From CAZFLD01 sp964519835 (GTDB lineage: Bacteria > Spirochaetota > Spirochaetia > DSM-27196 > CAZFLD01), in assembly GCA_964519835.1 (NCBI GenBank), contig CAZFLD010000026.1:1-53951 (forward strand): a stretch of 53,951 nucleotides of DNA, read 5' to 3'. The notes under the pieces are model-generated. The model saw nothing but the letters and a program-made list of their open reading frames with translations, had not been told where the DNA came from and made no database searches. The first letter of the stretch is position 1. Every line of letters starts with the position of its first letter. The position numbers and the translations under genes are program-made. Shown piece by piece: positions 16,309-25,076 of this stretch.

Positions 16309-17836
16309 CTTTCCTCCCCCACGTGCCGTCGGGCCATTCCTCGGTGAAACCGGTGGTTGTGAATCCCACAAACGACCGATCGTGATTCGTCCGCCACGAG
16401 CGATTCGCCCACTCGGGTCCTCGTAGCAGATCCTGCGTAGCGTACATACTCTCGAGGAGGCGGTCATGGAGCTCGTTGCGGGTCGCTACGCAGGCGGGAT
16501 CGTCGATGCGATTGACAACTTCACCCGGGTCGTCCGCAACGGCGTATAGCTCGTCGCGGTCAAAGAGATTGATCACGAGCTTCCAACCGGCGGTCCGGAT
16601 ACAACGAATCGGATAGAAGCCCCGTACCTGGTTGAACTGGATGCCGAACCGGTTGTATTCGATAGTCACCGAGTCACGGATCGAGTCGGCATCCTCGAAT
16701 AACACGGGCATCAGGGATCGCCCAGCGTAGCCTGCCGATTGCTTATTATCGAATGCAACACCGGCTGCCTCGAGCACGGTCGGAAAGAGATCCAAGGCGC
16801 TCACCAACCCCGCCTCCCGGCGGCCACCTTCTAGTGCCGGTGACCAGGCGATAAGCGGAACAGCCACGGTATGGTCGTACATGGTCGGACCTTTGGGTCC
16901 CAAGCCAAATGCGCCCAGATGGTCTCCGTGGTCGGAGGTAAAGAGCACCAGCGTGTCGGCGGATGACCGGCGGCGAATCGCGTCTACTATTCGACCGATC
17001 TCATAGTCCACGTAAGAGTTACAGGAATAGTACTTCGCGTAGTATCTCGGCAACCGTGAGCCGGAACTCGGAGTCCTCGCGCGGTCGGCGCCGGGCGCTG
17101 TTCCGGCCGGTTCCGGCCCAAAAACATCGCGAAGGTACGCCGAATACTGTTTCTGAAGCTCGGGTTTTCCGGCGAGATCCGCCGACAGCGACTCGGGCAC
17201 AAAGATATCATTCGGCGAAAATCGATCGCGAAAGGGCGGTGGGCAGATGTACGGGCCGTGCGGCTCGTCAAACTCCACGGATAGAAACAGCGGAGGTTCG
17301 TGGGATTTGGTGGCCGATCGCTCGATGATCTCGATGGCTCGATCCGCCACCCGGTGGCCGAAGCAGAAGCTCTCGTCTTCGAGCCCCTTGTTCCAGCCGC
17401 CGAATTTGTTGAGCCCTTCCCTGCCTACCTCGTCGTAAAAGCAAGACAAGTCGTACCAGCTTGCCGGAGCGAATCCGCCGTCCGCGGAGCCCGCCCCGGC
17501 ATAGCCTGCGGCATCGAGGTGCCACTTGCCCACGTGATGAGTCCGGTATCCGCTCTGCGCAAGGAGCTCACCCAGGAACGGAACGGCCCGCGAGACGGCC
17601 ATCTCGTTTCCCATCGCCCCGTGCCGATTGGGCGGCAACCCGGTGTACCAGCTACCGCGAGCGGGAGTACAAACCGGCGCTGCGGTAAATGCGTTTTCAA
17701 AGACAACACCTTCGTATGCCATGCGGTCCAAACACGGAGTTTCCACACCGGACCGGTCCACGTACGTGGAGAGCATTTCCCGCCCCTGCGTGTCGGTAGT
17801 AATCAGGACGATGTTCGGCCGCGAGCAAAAGCTCAT
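16301..17836 (-). CDS. Sulfatase (type I) 3
   Basis: This is a 511-residue PF00884 sulfatase. RPNIVLITTDTQGRE holds the first metal residues. The signature AAPVCTPARGSWYTG contains C56 (C-x-P-A-R). TSDHGDHLGAFG is the second metal cluster. The start is ATG 17836, which overlaps the stop of the FAD gene (ATGA); the longer frame to 17914 lies inside that gene. There is no signal peptide. A Pro/Ala/Gly-rich insertion lies at about 17060-17130. The enzyme should hydrolyse a sulfate ester of unknown position. Confidence 0.9.
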   Translation of the reverse strand: MSFCSRPNIVLITTDTQGREMLSTYVDRSGVETPCLDRMAYEGVVFENAFTAAPVCTPARGSWYTGLPPNRHGAMGNEMAVSRAVPFLGELLAQSGYRTHHVGKWHLDAAGYAGAGSADGGFAPASWYDLSCFYDEVGREGLNKFGGWNKGLEDESFCFGHRVADRAIEIIERSATKSHEPPLFLSVEFDEPHGPYICPPPFRDRFSPNDIFVPESLSADLAGKPELQKQYSAYLRDVFGPEPAGTAPGADRARTPSSGSRLPRYYAKYYSCNSYVDYEIGRIVDAIRRRSSADTLVLFTSDHGDHLGAFGLGPKGPTMYDHTVAVPLIAWSPALEGGRREAGLVSALDLFPTVLEAAGVAFDNKQSAGYAGRSLMPVLFEDADSIRDSVTIEYNRFGIQFNQVRGFYPIRCIRTAGWKLVINLFDRDELYAVADDPGEVVNRIDDPACVATRNELHDRLLESMYATQDLLRGPEWANRSWRTNHDRSFVGFTTTGFTEEWPDGTWGRKDE

Positions 17837-19956
17837 GCGATAGCCTCGTAAAGAAGAAGACACGCCGCCCCCCGGCTCAAACCGTCTTTCCCACCGGAGA
17901 CCTCGCGACCCCAACCCTGGCGGCCGTCGACTGCCAGGTGAATACCGGAACTCAGGGCAAGCTCCGCGAACTCGGCCTGCGTTATCTTTTGCTTCCGGGT
18001 GGCGCCTTCTACCCTTGTAGGTACCGCCGGTGGCCGGCGATGCATGTTGCCGGAGAGGGCCGCCGCCAATCGATCGGCATCACCCCGGGTCGGGGTGGCG
18101 TCCGGCCCCGGGGTTGTGTCTGCAACCGCGGTTGTGCCTGCAACCGGAGCTTCGCGTTCCGCCTCCTGCAATCGCGACGCCTCTTCTATCCAAAGCCGTG
18201 CCGTTTTGTGATCGAGGGCCGCGTGCGCATGAGCGTCGAAGGTGGGGAAAAAACCCCTCGTGCCGAAAAACTGCACCGCAGGCAGCCACGGCTCGGGCAC
18301 CGCCATATCCACATCGTTGAAAAACGTCAGCATAATGCCTGCTTCGGCGAGGCGTCGCTGCAACAGGTGGACCGGAACGTCGGCCACGGGGATTCCTTCC
18401 GCGACGGCCACAGCGACGGCGTACGCCGCCGACTCACACATGTGCATAAAAGTCGGCGTCTGCCGGATGGTGCCCCAGGCCACGTGAGTAGCGGAGGCGG
18501 CACCCGGCCCCAGCAAATTGTCGATTGCGTCGGGCCCGTTGGGCTCGCTGGGGCCTTTGGGAAGAAGGATGCCGAAGGGTATTTGTCCCGGGCGGCTTAG
18601 CTCTTGAAGAAAATACTGGCCGTCGTTCGTCGATCCGGGCATGCGGTCGGTTGTACAGGCCAAAGAATCGATGGGGAAGTCGGTGATTCCGATGGAGTCG
18701 CGGTGGATCGGCGGCCGGCCGTGAGCGGTTGCCTGAATCGCGTCGTGCTCGCCAAAGACGGCGCGCCCGATCATCCGCCTGGCCTCGCGAATGTAGAGCT
18801 GCCTGGGGAGGTTCCGGTTGTGCGTGAACTCGTCCGCCGCCGGCCCCCACCTGCGAGCCTCCTCGCGAATGTCCGCCGGAACGGCCTCGTCGTTTTGCAA
18901 GAAGTAGAGAATACCAAGGGCGTGGTTTATGTGTCGACGAGCGATCTCCTCCCGCTCCGCCGGTGACGCCGTTGGATAGTTCTTTCCGGCGCCAGGGAAG
19001 TTTGTGGCGTTCCAACTCCGTTTTTTGTTGGGCAGCGCGTGGCCGTGAAAAAGATGGTCGGAGGCAATCATGTCCGGCAACGTCTTTGTGATCCAGCGGT
19101 GGTGGAGGGCGTAGCGTTTTGCTTCCGACACCTCAGGCGTCTCGACAATGCCTAGGTAGTCGTCTCGGTTGTAGTCTCCGGGCGTCGGCGGAGGAACCCT
19201 GTTTTTTGGATCATCCGTTAAGCACAATCGATAGCTGTATGCCATGATGTTATCGTCACCTTCGCCACTGCTGCCCGACATAATGCCGAGGGTGGTGCTC
19301 TTGGCATGAAGGTTCAAACGCCCCTCGACGGCGTCCGCAGGATACCGGCCCCAGACCCAGCGAGTAAAAAGGCGGCCGGCATGCGGCTCCCCGTACTCCT
19401 GGCGGGATTCCCGACCTATGCGACACGGTACGCCGCAGGCCGCCACCAGGTCGCCCGTGTAGGAGGCATCGATATAGGTTCCCGCTCGCACAGATACCAT
19501 CGACCCGCCGGCACTCGAGGCAAATCGCACACCGGTCACCCTCCTACCGGTTACCTCCGCGGAATCCACATCATACGGCGCGTAGAAAACCAATAGCTTC
19601 TCATCGGCGATCAATGCCTCAAAGAGTCTCTCGGCCACGTGAGGCTCAAACGTCGTCATAGGAGCCTTGGCAAACCGGCAGGTTTGATACTGCGCGCTCT
19701 GCTCGCCGTACGTCTGTTTGTAGTGGGCGTGAATACGCTCCTGGATTTCGCTGAGCAGCGGTGCTCGCCTTCCGTCGTAGTGGGTTTCCACGGCGCCGAG
19801 AGACGGAAACACACCGCCGGGAACCTCGTCGAAGGACACAAGCACAACGGACAGGCCCAAGCGTGCGGCACGCACCGCCGCGACTATTCCCCCGGCGGTG
19901 GCGCCATACACACAGAGGTCACCTTCAACAGAGTGCAATGTCCCCTCTACACCCAT
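17833..19956 (-). CDS. FAD-dependent oxidoreductase (FAD_oxidored family), long form
   Basis: This is a 707-residue protein with an N-terminal dinucleotide-binding motif GATAGGIVAAVRAARLG, then PGGVFPSLGAVETHY and IDASYTGDLVAACGV, which are family marks of PF12831. The middle part resembles proteins often labelled xanthan-lyase-like in environmental genomes; no reaction is established. A Thr/Pro/Asp-rich linker (about 18025-18160) leads to a C-terminal ITQAEFAELAL ... LSRGAACLLLYEAI segment that looks like an S-layer-homology or EF-like repeat. It has no signal peptide. The start ATG overlaps the end of the next FAD gene by 10 bases. It probably oxidises a carbohydrate derivative together with the other two FAD genes. 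Confidence 0.82.
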   Translation of the reverse strand: MGVEGTLHSVEGDLCVYGATAGGIVAAVRAARLGLSVVLVSFDEVPGGVFPSLGAVETHYDGRRAPLLSEIQERIHAHYKQTYGEQSAQYQTCRFAKAPMTTFEPHVAERLFEALIADEKLLVFYAPYDVDSAEVTGRRVTGVRFASSAGGSMVSVRAGTYIDASYTGDLVAACGVPCRIGRESRQEYGEPHAGRLFTRWVWGRYPADAVEGRLNLHAKSTTLGIMSGSSGEGDDNIMAYSYRLCLTDDPKNRVPPPTPGDYNRDDYLGIVETPEVSEAKRYALHHRWITKTLPDMIASDHLFHGHALPNKKRSWNATNFPGAGKNYPTASPAEREEIARRHINHALGILYFLQNDEAVPADIREEARRWGPAADEFTHNRNLPRQLYIREARRMIGRAVFGEHDAIQATAHGRPPIHRDSIGITDFPIDSLACTTDRMPGSTNDGQYFLQELSRPGQIPFGILLPKGPSEPNGPDAIDNLLGPGAASATHVAWGTIRQTPTFMHMCESAAYAVAVAVAEGIPVADVPVHLLQRRLAEAGIMLTFFNDVDMAVPEPWLPAVQFFGTRGFFPTFDAHAHAALDHKTARLWIEEASRLQEAEREAPVAGTTAVADTTPGPDATPTRGDADRLAAALSGNMHRRPPAVPTRVEGATRKQKITQAEFAELALSSGIHLAVDGRQGWGREVSGGKDGLSRGAACLLLYEAIA

Positions 19957-21437
19957 GCCGCCTCTGTCTTGGAAGCCTCATCTTCATCACCGCTTGTCGG
20001 CGGCTCCTCAAAGGGCAATTGTCCCACCTCTTCGATGACCTTTTGATTCGGCTCGCCGAGGGTTTGCCCGATCTCCGCTCCCTGATCTTGGAGCAGATCC
20101 TGAAGTGAGGAGAGACTTACTTCGCGCGGCGAGATCGACGCGGAAGCAGCAAGTGCCGCGGCGGTCCCGGCCGCCTGGCCCTGCGCCATACAAATGGGAA
20201 TAACCCGTGTTCCCGCCACGGCCTCGTGCGTTGCGGAGAGGCACTTCCCCGCCATCATCAGCCCCTCGAATCCCCGCGCGATAAGACTCCGAAGCGGAAT
20301 GGTGTAGGCGCGGACGTTATGCGACTCCACCCAGGTACCCTTGGGCCTGTGGATGTCTATGTGGTACCCACCCATGGCGACCGCGTCGTTGAAGACCCGC
20401 CCACCGATAAGATCCTCTTTGGTCAGCACGTAGTCGCCCATAATCCGTCTGCTTTCCCGCACGCCGAGCATCGGCGCAATCTCTAGAAGCCGGGCGTTTT
20501 CGCAGCCGGGCATATACTTCTTGAAAAACTCGACAAGATTCGGTACCTGCCGGTAAATCCGAGTGTAGGCGGAGCTCAAGCTCTCGACACTTGTGGGATC
20601 GAGTCCCAGTACACGGGTGGAGACGATCGTGAGCTCGTCTGGTCGGTGTGTCTTGACGCCCACAACACGCGTTTGGGGCACATCAAGATCACCGGCATCA
20701 CGCGCCTTTGCCATAAGCGGCGCAAATCCTCCCAGAACAAAGGTCGGCAGCGTATCGATCCGCTTCATCATCTTGTCCCAAAGAGTAGGATTCCCGTGAA
20801 TCCACTCCCGGTACTTCATAGTTGGATCCTTGCACGCAGCAACAAACTTGTCGCGGTCCAGCCCACCAAGGCGAAAGACAAGTGTCGGTGCTTGCACCAG
20901 GCCGTCCTCCGTCCGTCCCTTCTCCCACTCGGCGCCGGCGCGCGCGGCAACGTCGCCGTCGCCGGAACAGTCGATGACCACGTCCGGGAGAAGGGCTTCC
21001 CGTCCGGTCTTGTGTTCAACTACCACGCCCTCGAGGCGCCGCGTGCCGTCCGCATTTTCCGAGACCAAGGTGTCGACAACAAGCGTATGGAGCAGGACCT
21101 TCACACCGGCTTCCTCCATCATCTCCATCGACAAGCACTTCCAGGCGTGGCCGTCGATGCTCACCAGGGAGGAACACTTCGGATCAAAGGTGTACTCCGA
21201 TGCGGCATTCCGCGCCTGTAGCTCGGAAACCGCCTCGTGGGCAAAGCCCTTCACAACCTGGCGGTACTCCCTGTCATGGAAGCCGAGCCACGGCAGAGTA
21301 CTCGAGATGCCCCCGAGGAACCCGGCCCGCTCTACGAGCATCGTCTGCGCGCCGTTCCGCGCGGCGGAGATGGCGGCACTGATTCCGGCGGAGCCGGCGC
21401 CGATAACAAGAACTTGTGTGCGTCGTGATGAGGTCAT
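19947..21437 (-). CDS. FAD-dependent oxidoreductase (FAD_oxidored family) 2
   Basis: This is a 496-residue PF12831 protein. VLVIGAGSAGISAAISAARNG is the GxGxxG FAD motif. ERAGFLGGISSTLPW follows the first Rossmann strand, and VVIDCSGDGDVAARAGAEW is the family's second conserved block. The C-terminus carries FEGLMMAGKCLSATHEA and GQAAGTAAALAA. The start is ATG 21437 with AAGGAAGG upstream; the frame to 21482 is not needed. It has its own promoter with operator B 70-100 bases upstream, so it starts a transcript running to at least the Gfo/Idh gene at 10645. The substrate is unknown. Confidence 0.87.
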   Translation of the reverse strand: MTSSRRTQVLVIGAGSAGISAAISAARNGAQTMLVERAGFLGGISSTLPWLGFHDREYRQVVKGFAHEAVSELQARNAASEYTFDPKCSSLVSIDGHAWKCLSMEMMEEAGVKVLLHTLVVDTLVSENADGTRRLEGVVVEHKTGREALLPDVVIDCSGDGDVAARAGAEWEKGRTEDGLVQAPTLVFRLGGLDRDKFVAACKDPTMKYREWIHGNPTLWDKMMKRIDTLPTFVLGGFAPLMAKARDAGDLDVPQTRVVGVKTHRPDELTIVSTRVLGLDPTSVESLSSAYTRIYRQVPNLVEFFKKYMPGCENARLLEIAPMLGVRESRRIMGDYVLTKEDLIGGRVFNDAVAMGGYHIDIHRPKGTWVESHNVRAYTIPLRSLIARGFEGLMMAGKCLSATHEAVAGTRVIPICMAQGQAAGTAAALAASASISPREVSLSSLQDLLQDQGAEIGQTLGEPNQKVIEEVGQLPFEEPPTSGDEDEASKTEAAWV

Positions 21438-21508
21438 TGTGCCTTCCTTTTTCGCTCGAGCCGCCGGCCGCACGACTTGCAAACGCTCGACCGGCCAGCC
21501 TCGCTGGT

Positions 21509-21536
21509 ATTATACTTGATATATCAGAGCTGTCAA
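21509..21536 (-). promoter_or_regulatory. Near-perfect promoter with operator B in the spacer
   Basis: On the minus strand: TTGACA at 21536-21531, a 16-base spacer, TATAAT at 21514-21509. The spacer contains TGATATATCAAG (21526-21515), identical to operators A and C. A repressor bound there would block RNA polymerase. It stands between the two FAD genes, in the only sizeable gap of this part of the run. Confidence 0.82.
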
Positions 21537-21541
21537 AGGAA

Positions 21542-23233
21542 TCAGATAAAGAAACGGCCGCCCATGGGGCGTTGCTTGTTGTACTCGCCCCAATCCCAGT
21601 CGGGGACCATCCGAGCGGCGGAGTAGTAGGAGGTTCCGACGGACAGGTCCGGCCATTCCCGCTCCACACCCAGACGGTCTAGAAGGCGTTGAAAGTTGGC
21701 CAGGAGCTGCGGATTTTCCCGGATAGCGGCGGGCCTTTTATCCAGATCCACGGACTGAGCAGCCAGGGCTCCGGCCACCTCGCCCACGTTCCACTCCGTG
21801 GAGTGGAGCCGAAAGCACCCGTTGGTGATGTGGGTGACGCCGATGTTTTTGGCGGCGGCCAGAAAATTATCGGCGTCATGCGGGATCAAGGCACCAAGCG
21901 GCAGACAAAACGGCCGCGTCTTGAGGTTGATGCTGGGCCTTCCCCCCGTTGTCGGGTGAAGGTCGATATTGTAGCAGCCGATGCCGACGCTGTCGGCAAA
22001 AGGCTCGGCAACTTTGTCATCGGGACGCGCTTCGAGCCCAACATGGTTTTCGGTCACCGTAAAAAGGGCACGAATGCGCCGCCCCTCTCGTATATACGGC
22101 CGCTTTGCGAGCCCATCCTTTGTGCCCGTGTATTCCGGGAGCAGTCCGAGCTCGGGATAGCCGTACCCGCCCTCGTGGCGTGGAATCTCGTTTTGCAGCC
22201 AATACAAAAAACTCAGGCTAAGGCCTCTCGCTCTATCTACGTGTTTCCGTGCCTCGTCTTCCGGAACGTCTACAATCGAGCCCAACCAGTAGTCGTTGTG
22301 AGATGAGTTGATTAGGGAAACATCGCCCGTTAGGTAACCAGGGGCAAATGCGCCGGTGTACAAGATACGCCGATATTGCCAGAGGCTGAACTTCCCTGGA
22401 TCCCCGGAGGGGAACAACTCGTACTGATGTGCCCGCGTCGGCCGCGGATTGAGGCTGAAGTGCCTGCCACTCTCAAAGTCCGCCTGGTAGTCGCGCCAGA
22501 AGTCATAATCCGCCGGTTTTTCGATGGAGTGGTCTTCACCCGGGCGGTAGGCAAGGGCAAAACACACGGTAAAGGCCTGCATATTCTGCGGCTCCGGATC
22601 ACCGGGAAGGGCGTGTGGCTCGCCTGTCTCCCGCGCCGACTCCATGCCGGTTACATAGTCCAACTCACCAAGAACAAGGAGATCACCGGTCTCCGTTGCA
22701 TCGAGAATGTAGGAAGCCTCCACGGCAACGGCCCGGCCGTCCAAACAATCCTCGAATTCAACACTTCGAATCACACGGCCGTCCCGGTGCACACAAACAG
22801 GCCTGAGATTGAGGTAGGTACGCAACGTGCCGTTTGCCCTAAACGGTGCAAGCATCTCGTCGAGGCAGGCCCCGGCCACCCGCGGCTCGCAGGACAGGTG
22901 CGTGGTAAGCGCGGCTCCGGGTGTAAAGTCATCCTGAGCTCGGGCAAGCGCCGTTACGGGGTAGTTTCGCTTGTAGTAATCGCGAACCTTGGCGCGCAGC
23001 CGTCTATATGTGGAGGTGGAGCCAAAGCGGTCCATCCACGGGTGCTCGTCCATGGGAACTGCCTGAGAAGTCAGTTGCCCGCCAAGGCGGTCGCACTCTT
23101 CCGTGAGGATTACAGTACGACCGAGGCGTGACGCCGAAAGCGCGGCTGCGACCCCGCCGAGTCCTCCGCCGACAACAAGCACTTCGCACGTAAGCGTACT
23201 GTTTGTGTTCCGCCCGTCGCTACCATCAGTCAT
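21542..23233 (-). CDS. FAD-dependent oxidoreductase (FAD_oxidored family) 3
   Basis: This is a 563-residue PF12831 protein. The FAD motif VVGGGLGGVAAALSASRLG spans about residues 20-38, followed by CDRLGGQLTSQAVPMDEH. YILDATETGDLLVLGELDYVTG is the second family block and GIGCYNIDLHP a third. The end has LAAAKNIGVTHITNGCFRLH and VGEVAGALAAQ. This subtype is widespread in polysaccharide-degrading environmental bacteria without a defined reaction. The start ATG overlaps the HpaI aldolase stop (ATGA). It is the last gene before promoter B. Confidence 0.87.
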   Translation of the reverse strand: MTDGSDGRNTNSTLTCEVLVVGGGLGGVAAALSASRLGRTVILTEECDRLGGQLTSQAVPMDEHPWMDRFGSTSTYRRLRAKVRDYYKRNYPVTALARAQDDFTPGAALTTHLSCEPRVAGACLDEMLAPFRANGTLRTYLNLRPVCVHRDGRVIRSVEFEDCLDGRAVAVEASYILDATETGDLLVLGELDYVTGMESARETGEPHALPGDPEPQNMQAFTVCFALAYRPGEDHSIEKPADYDFWRDYQADFESGRHFSLNPRPTRAHQYELFPSGDPGKFSLWQYRRILYTGAFAPGYLTGDVSLINSSHNDYWLGSIVDVPEDEARKHVDRARGLSLSFLYWLQNEIPRHEGGYGYPELGLLPEYTGTKDGLAKRPYIREGRRIRALFTVTENHVGLEARPDDKVAEPFADSVGIGCYNIDLHPTTGGRPSINLKTRPFCLPLGALIPHDADNFLAAAKNIGVTHITNGCFRLHSTEWNVGEVAGALAAQSVDLDKRPAAIRENPQLLANFQRLLDRLGVEREWPDLSVGTSYYSAARMVPDWDWGEYNKQRPMGGRFFI

Positions 23234-24009
23234 CGATCGACTCCCGGCCGAAGATCGGCGACAAGCATCTCGAAGGCCCGTCTTATTGGGTTGATACTCG
23301 ACGTAAGAAAACAGCCAATACCAAGGCCCGACCAGGTCTCTACATCGGACCTGTTCATTGCGACCGTGGCCACCGGCACCCTGCGATCCACGTCGCGAAT
23401 GACCTTTTGGATTGCCTCCATCACTTGGGCAGCCTCCGGCCGCCCGGGGATCCCCAGCGACTGCGCGAGGTCGGAGGGCCCAACAAACACCATGTCCACT
23501 CCCGGTACGCCGGCGATTTCTTCGGCATTGGCAATGCCCTCGGTCGACTCGATTTGCACAATCAAGAGGACCCTCTCATTTCCGGCGTCCGCAATCTCCT
23601 CCGGTAGTGTTAGGCCAAAGCGGGAGGAGCGTGACACGCCCGAAAACCCTCGCGATCCCAGCGGCGCGTACTTGGTCTCGTTGACCAATCGCTGCGCCTG
23701 CGCGGCTGTCTCTACCATCGGCACCTGTATGCCGGCGGCGCCGAGCTCGAGCGGCCGCAGCAGATAGGCGCGTTCGTGGCTCGGCACACGCACGACCGGA
23801 CTAATCCCGGCGCCTTCCGCGGCGACAATCAATCCCGGAAGGTCCGCGTACGCCTCGCCGTGTTCGCCGTCCAGGAGCACATAGTCGAATCCGGCCCCCG
23901 CGATGATTTCAACCAAAAAAGGCGATGGAATCTGAAGGTTAGGACCGAAGGCGATAGTTCGGTCATCCAGCAGCCGCTTGAGTCGATTTACCTCGCTTGC
24001 CACACGCAT
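23230..24009 (-). CDS. HpcH/HpaI class II aldolase 2
   Basis: This is a 259-residue aldolase of normal length for 2-keto-3-deoxy acid aldolases such as GarL, RhmA and HpaI. LLDGEHGE holds E49 and H50, R74 lies in VVRVPSHE, E154 in VQIESTEG and D180 in VGPSDLA. It cleaves a 2-keto-3-deoxy sugar acid to pyruvate and an aldehyde. It lies between an Ldh_2 dehydrogenase (6-base gap) and a FAD oxidoreductase (ATGA overlap). It is clearly diverged from the first HpaI copy, so the two probably act on different intermediates. Confidence 0.9.
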   Translation of the reverse strand: MRVASEVNRLKRLLDDRTIAFGPNLQIPSPFLVEIIAGAGFDYVLLDGEHGEAYADLPGLIVAAEGAGISPVVRVPSHERAYLLRPLELGAAGIQVPMVETAAQAQRLVNETKYAPLGSRGFSGVSRSSRFGLTLPEEIADAGNERVLLIVQIESTEGIANAEEIAGVPGVDMVFVGPSDLAQSLGIPGRPEAAQVMEAIQKVIRDVDRRVPVATVAMNRSDVETWSGLGIGCFLTSSINPIRRAFEMLVADLRPGVDR

Positions 24010-24015
24010 AGCAGA

Positions 24016-25065
24016 TTATCCCTCCAAAGAGATCTCGATGCCGTAGTGACCGGCCGCCTTTTCGAGGGACCGCCACGTTGCATCCGGAAGAGGAATACCG
24101 GACATCGAGCGCTCCACAAAAACGCGCTGCTCCGGTTCTCCCGGCAAAAGCACCTGTTCAACGCCCTGCCGTGGAGGCGTCGACTCTACGTTTGAGACCA
24201 ACTCCTCCACCAGACGATCGAACGATTCCTGTTCCGTGAACCTCGTGGGGTCCCAGGCCGTGAGGACCATGGGATTGCCGAGACGAAACTCCCGGGAGGA
24301 GGCCGGAGCAAAACCCGTCCACGTTGTTGCTAGAATCTCGATCAGCAGGTTGATCGCGTATCCCTTCTGTAGTCCAAAGGGAAGTAGTGCTCCGCCCTCA
24401 AAAAACACACGCGGATCGGTCGAGTCGTTTCCCTCAGCATCGAGAAGCGTACCCTCCGGCGCAGGCCTTCCCTGATGCAGGTAGACGTCGAGCTTACCGG
24501 CGGCAATTGTAGACGTAGCAAAGTCCGAAACTATGGGAGCCTTGTTTTGTCCCCGCGGCACGCCCCAGGCCATGGGATTAGTACCCAGAAGCCGCCTCGC
24601 ACCACCGTACGGGGCAACACTGCCGCCTGGGTTCGCGCCGCTACAGATTGCGAATCCCACAAGCCCCCTGTCGGCGATACGCTCGACGTACTCCCCCGTT
24701 CGTCCCACATGATTGCAGCGGGAGACTGCCACGGTTCCCACTCCGAGCTCCCGTGCCAAACCGGTGGCAACCTCCACCGCATAGCGTCCGGCGGTCTGCC
24801 CAAAACCCCAACCCGCATCAACGGTTGCCGTGGCACCATTCTTACGGGAAAGGTCGGGCCGCGCCTGCGGCTGAAGCTCGTTGTTTTTGATCTTCTCCAG
24901 ATAGATCGGGACTTTGATAATGCCGTGTGAATCGAGTCCCTTGAGATTGGACAAGACAAGGGACTCGGCAACTGCAGTCGCAAGGTCCGTCGGAGCACCC
25001 GCGGTCACAAGAAGCCGTTGGGCAAGCTCACGGAGTTGTGCGGCAGGTTTGAAAATCACGCCCAC
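24016..25065 (-). CDS. Malate/L-lactate/ureidoglycolate dehydrogenase family (Ldh_2)
   Basis: This is a 349-residue NAD(P)-dependent 2-hydroxyacid dehydrogenase of the Ldh_2 fold (PF02615). LKGLDSHGII (H47) carries the catalytic histidine. SRCNHVGRTGEYVERIA, LLGTNPMAWGVP and PFGLQKGYAINLLIEIL are family blocks. Relatives include YiaK (diketogulonate reductase), AllD and sulfolactate dehydrogenases, so a sugar-acid, tartronate or sulfolactate substrate are all possible. It starts at GTG 25065. Next to an HpaI aldolase, it may reduce or oxidise the product of aldol cleavage. Confidence 0.88.
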   Translation of the reverse strand: MGVIFKPAAQLRELAQRLLVTAGAPTDLATAVAESLVLSNLKGLDSHGIIKVPIYLEKIKNNELQPQARPDLSRKNGATATVDAGWGFGQTAGRYAVEVATGLARELGVGTVAVSRCNHVGRTGEYVERIADRGLVGFAICSGANPGGSVAPYGGARRLLGTNPMAWGVPRGQNKAPIVSDFATSTIAAGKLDVYLHQGRPAPEGTLLDAEGNDSTDPRVFFEGGALLPFGLQKGYAINLLIEILATTWTGFAPASSREFRLGNPMVLTAWDPTRFTEQESFDRLVEELVSNVESTPPRQGVEQVLLPGEPEQRVFVERSMSGIPLPDATWRSLEKAAGHYGIEISLEG

Positions 25066-25076
25066 GTGACCACCGG

